From positions 62,001 through 126,000 of the forward strand of contig JAJFGO010000021.1 in assembly GCA_021776095.1 (NCBI GenBank): a DNA stretch of 64,000 nt, read 5' to 3'. Shown piece by piece: positions 62,368 to 64,000 of this stretch (position 1 is the first letter of the stretch; each line of letters opens with the position of its first letter). Position numbers and translations under genes: made by a program. Source of the DNA: Kiloniellaceae bacterium. Its GTDB lineage: Bacteria; Pseudomonadota; Alphaproteobacteria; Kiloniellales; J153. Under the pieces are notes generated by a model, which was not told the DNA's origin, did no database searches, and was given only the letters and a program-made list of their open reading frames with translations.

Positions 62368-64000
62368 GTGAATTCGGTGCTCTTCGACCACACGATCCTA
62401 CTCGCGGCCATGGTGTCGGCGCTCATGGCGGCCATGGTATTTGTGTGCGCGCGGCGTGGGGCGGCGGGATCGGCCGGGCATTGGTGGACCGCCGCCATGG
62501 CGGCGGAGACTCTACGCCTGACCGCGGTCTCGGCACCGGGGCTCCTAAGTTCGGCTGCCATGACCTTGACCGACCAGGCTGGACACGGTGCGATCGCGCT
62601 GCTGATCCTGGGCGGCACCTGGATTTTCGTCAGGCGGGAATGGCACACCTGGCCCCTCGCGACTGCGGCCGGCGCCGCGGCCATCGCCATACTGGGCGGC
62701 GCGCTGTATCCAACTCAGGCGGCCGCCGCCGGAATTGTGCTGAGCTCGATTGCGATGCTGGCCTTCGCGGCCAGCGCCTGGCTGTTCTGGCAACGCTATC
62801 GAGCCGAGAACTGGCCCAGCTACATGGCGGTCGCGACACCCATGGCCGGCATGGCCCTGTTCATGGCGGGACAGGCCGGGGAGGCCCTACGCCTGAGCAT
62901 GACGGGCCCCGTCTTGGCGACGGCTGGCTGGACGGTCATCGGGCGCCTCGCACTGAATCTGTTCACGGTCATGGGCTTGGTTCTGGCGATCCAAGAACGC
63001 GCCAAGCGGCGCCAAGCGGCGCCGGAGGAATGGGTCAGGGAAACCGAACAACGCCTGCGCGACATTGCCGAATTCGCCGGCGATTGGATCTGGGAGATGG
63101 GACCGGACCTGCGTTTCACCTATCTTTCCGAGCGTTTCGAAGCGGTGACCGGGCTTGATCGAAACGGGCTCCTGGGCCGCACGCGCGAGGAGTTGATGGG
63201 CGGCGGTCCGGACAACCCGGCGTGGCGGGCGCACCTCGCCAGCCTGAAGGCGCGCCGCCCATTCTGGAACTTCGAATACACGCTGCCAGTGGCCAACGGC
63301 CAACTACGGCACATAAGAATTGGCGGCAAGCCCATCTTCGATGCCGATGGAGACTTTCAGGGTTACCGCGGCGCCGGAACGGATATCACCGCCGAGGTCG
63401 AGGCCAAGACCCAGGCGGAACTGCTGGATCTGCGCCTCAAAGACGCCCTCGAAAGCCTGCCGCACAGTTTTGCGCTCTTCGATTCGCAAGATCGCCTAGT
63501 GTTCTGCAACAGCAAACATGCCCTCGACTATCCTTGGCTCGCCGATGTCATGGTACCCGGCACATACTTCGAGGACATTATCCGAGAATGCGCCGCGCGC
63601 GATACCTTTGCGGCCGAAGGCAGCGACCTCGAGGCGACGATTCAGGCGCGCTTGGCCGCGCACCGCAACCCGCCTGATCATCCCATCGTTGTTCCCGTGA
63701 AGGACGGCCGCTGGGTCCAAGTCAGCCTAACTAAGACAGCCGAAGGAGGAACCACCACCTCGTGGACCGATATAACCCCGTTGAAACGGCGCGAGCAGGC
63801 TCTGGAGCTTCTGGTGCAAGGTGGTTCCGGCGATCGGTCCATCATGGAGGTCGCGGCCGAGGCCCTCGCGGAAGGTCTTGGTTGCCGCGGGGCCGGTGTT
63901 GTCGAGTCCACCGGCGATGGCGTCGCTCGTGTGCTGGCATTATGGGATTCGGGCGCCCCGGGCCAAACTTTCGGGTACGACTTGGCTGGAACACCCTGCG
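62368..64000 (+). CDS. Membrane PAS/GAF sensor protein (3' truncated by window)
   Basis: At least 544 residues, open to the right edge. The N-terminus has about seven hydrophobic segments (VLFDHTILLAAMVSALMAAMVFV, IALLILGGTWIFV, AAAIAILGGAL and more). A first PAS domain begins RLRDIAEFAGDWIWEMGPDLRFTYLSERFEAVTGLD and ends with FQGYRGAGTDITAEVEA (PAC). A second PAS follows (LKDALESLPHSFALFDSQDRLVFCN), then the start of a GAF-like domain. A kinase or GGDEF output would lie beyond the window. GTG 62368 is the likely start; GTG 62377 is possible. Confidence 0.75.
   Translation, partial: MNSVLFDHTILLAAMVSALMAAMVFVCARRGAAGSAGHWWTAAMAAETLRLTAVSAPGLLSSAAMTLTDQAGHGAIALLILGGTWIFVRREWHTWPLATAAGAAAIAILGGALYPTQAAAAGIVLSSIAMLAFAASAWLFWQRYRAENWPSYMAVATPMAGMALFMAGQAGEALRLSMTGPVLATAGWTVIGRLALNLFTVMGLVLAIQERAKRRQAAPEEWVRETEQRLRDIAEFAGDWIWEMGPDLRFTYLSERFEAVTGLDRNGLLGRTREELMGGGPDNPAWRAHLASLKARRPFWNFEYTLPVANGQLRHIRIGGKPIFDADGDFQGYRGAGTDITAEVEAKTQAELLDLRLKDALESLPHSFALFDSQDRLVFCNSKHALDYPWLADVMVPGTYFEDIIRECAARDTFAAEGSDLEATIQARLAAHRNPPDHPIVVPVKDGRWVQVSLTKTAEGGTTTSWTDITPLKRREQALELLVQGGSGDRSIMEVAAEALAEGLGCRGAGVVESTGDGVARVLALWDSGAPGQTFGYDLAGTPC

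Overview
The window is GC-rich, gene-dense chromosomal DNA with the gene order and gene types of an alphaproteobacterium, most likely a member of the Rhodospirillales or a close relative. Pointers are a PetP/PetR-like MarR and response-regulator pair, tandem DUF2336 proteins, prs-rplY-pth-ychF, ubiK divergent from lgt, uvrC-pgsA followed by molybdopterin genes, a phasin with a palindromic TGCA-type operator, and a copy of a hairpin repeat common in alphaproteobacterial intergenic DNA. The genus cannot be fixed from the sequence alone. I see no rRNA, CRISPR array, insertion sequence or prophage. The one tRNA is tRNA-Pro(CGG).

Layout. 1-859: end of a nitrile hydratase-type operon whose beta subunit is split into two overlapping genes, plus its accessory protein. 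1021-5854: a radical SAM protein, a SleB-type cell-wall hydrolase, a membrane-anchored cyclase-like DUF2652 protein and a methyltransferase. 6057-13520: uvrB, a histone H1/PhaF-like basic protein, glyoxalase II, a 462-bp intergenic stretch with three perfect hairpins, a small lipoprotein, msrB, a Ca2+/cation exchanger and a pteridine-reductase-like SDR. 13967-19333: uvrC, pgsA, then mobB-moeA-moaD-moaE for molybdenum cofactor. 19367-23146: ilvE divergent from a marR/response regulator/histidine kinase cluster. 23170-27599 (minus): CsaA-like protein, phasin, TetR regulator, YbaK, proC, YbjN, UbiK. 27774-36726 (plus): lgt, a MidA-like methyltransferase, pgeF, an M24-fold hydrolase, a lipoprotein, prs, rplY, pth, ychF and DUF427.

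36890-43635 (minus) is a complete peptide/nickel-type ABC importer operon: a Rossmann-fold protein, a fused double ATPase, a binding protein and two permeases, with ATGA/GTGA overlaps. 43963-48962 (plus) carries YjbQ, a universal stress protein, and a DctP-Q-M TRAP transporter, with tRNA-Pro on the minus strand between them. Two DUF2336 paralogues of identical length follow on the minus strand.

51717-61408 (minus) is the most interesting region. It holds a class III aminotransferase, a BKACE (beta-keto acid cleavage) enzyme, two TAXI-type binding proteins, a fused 4TM/12TM TRAP permease, a universal stress protein, a formylglycine-generating-enzyme-like protein and an uncharacterised protein. 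It reads as an uptake-and-degradation module for an unidentified amino compound. The window closes with apt and the 5' part of a large membrane PAS/GAF sensor that runs off the right edge.
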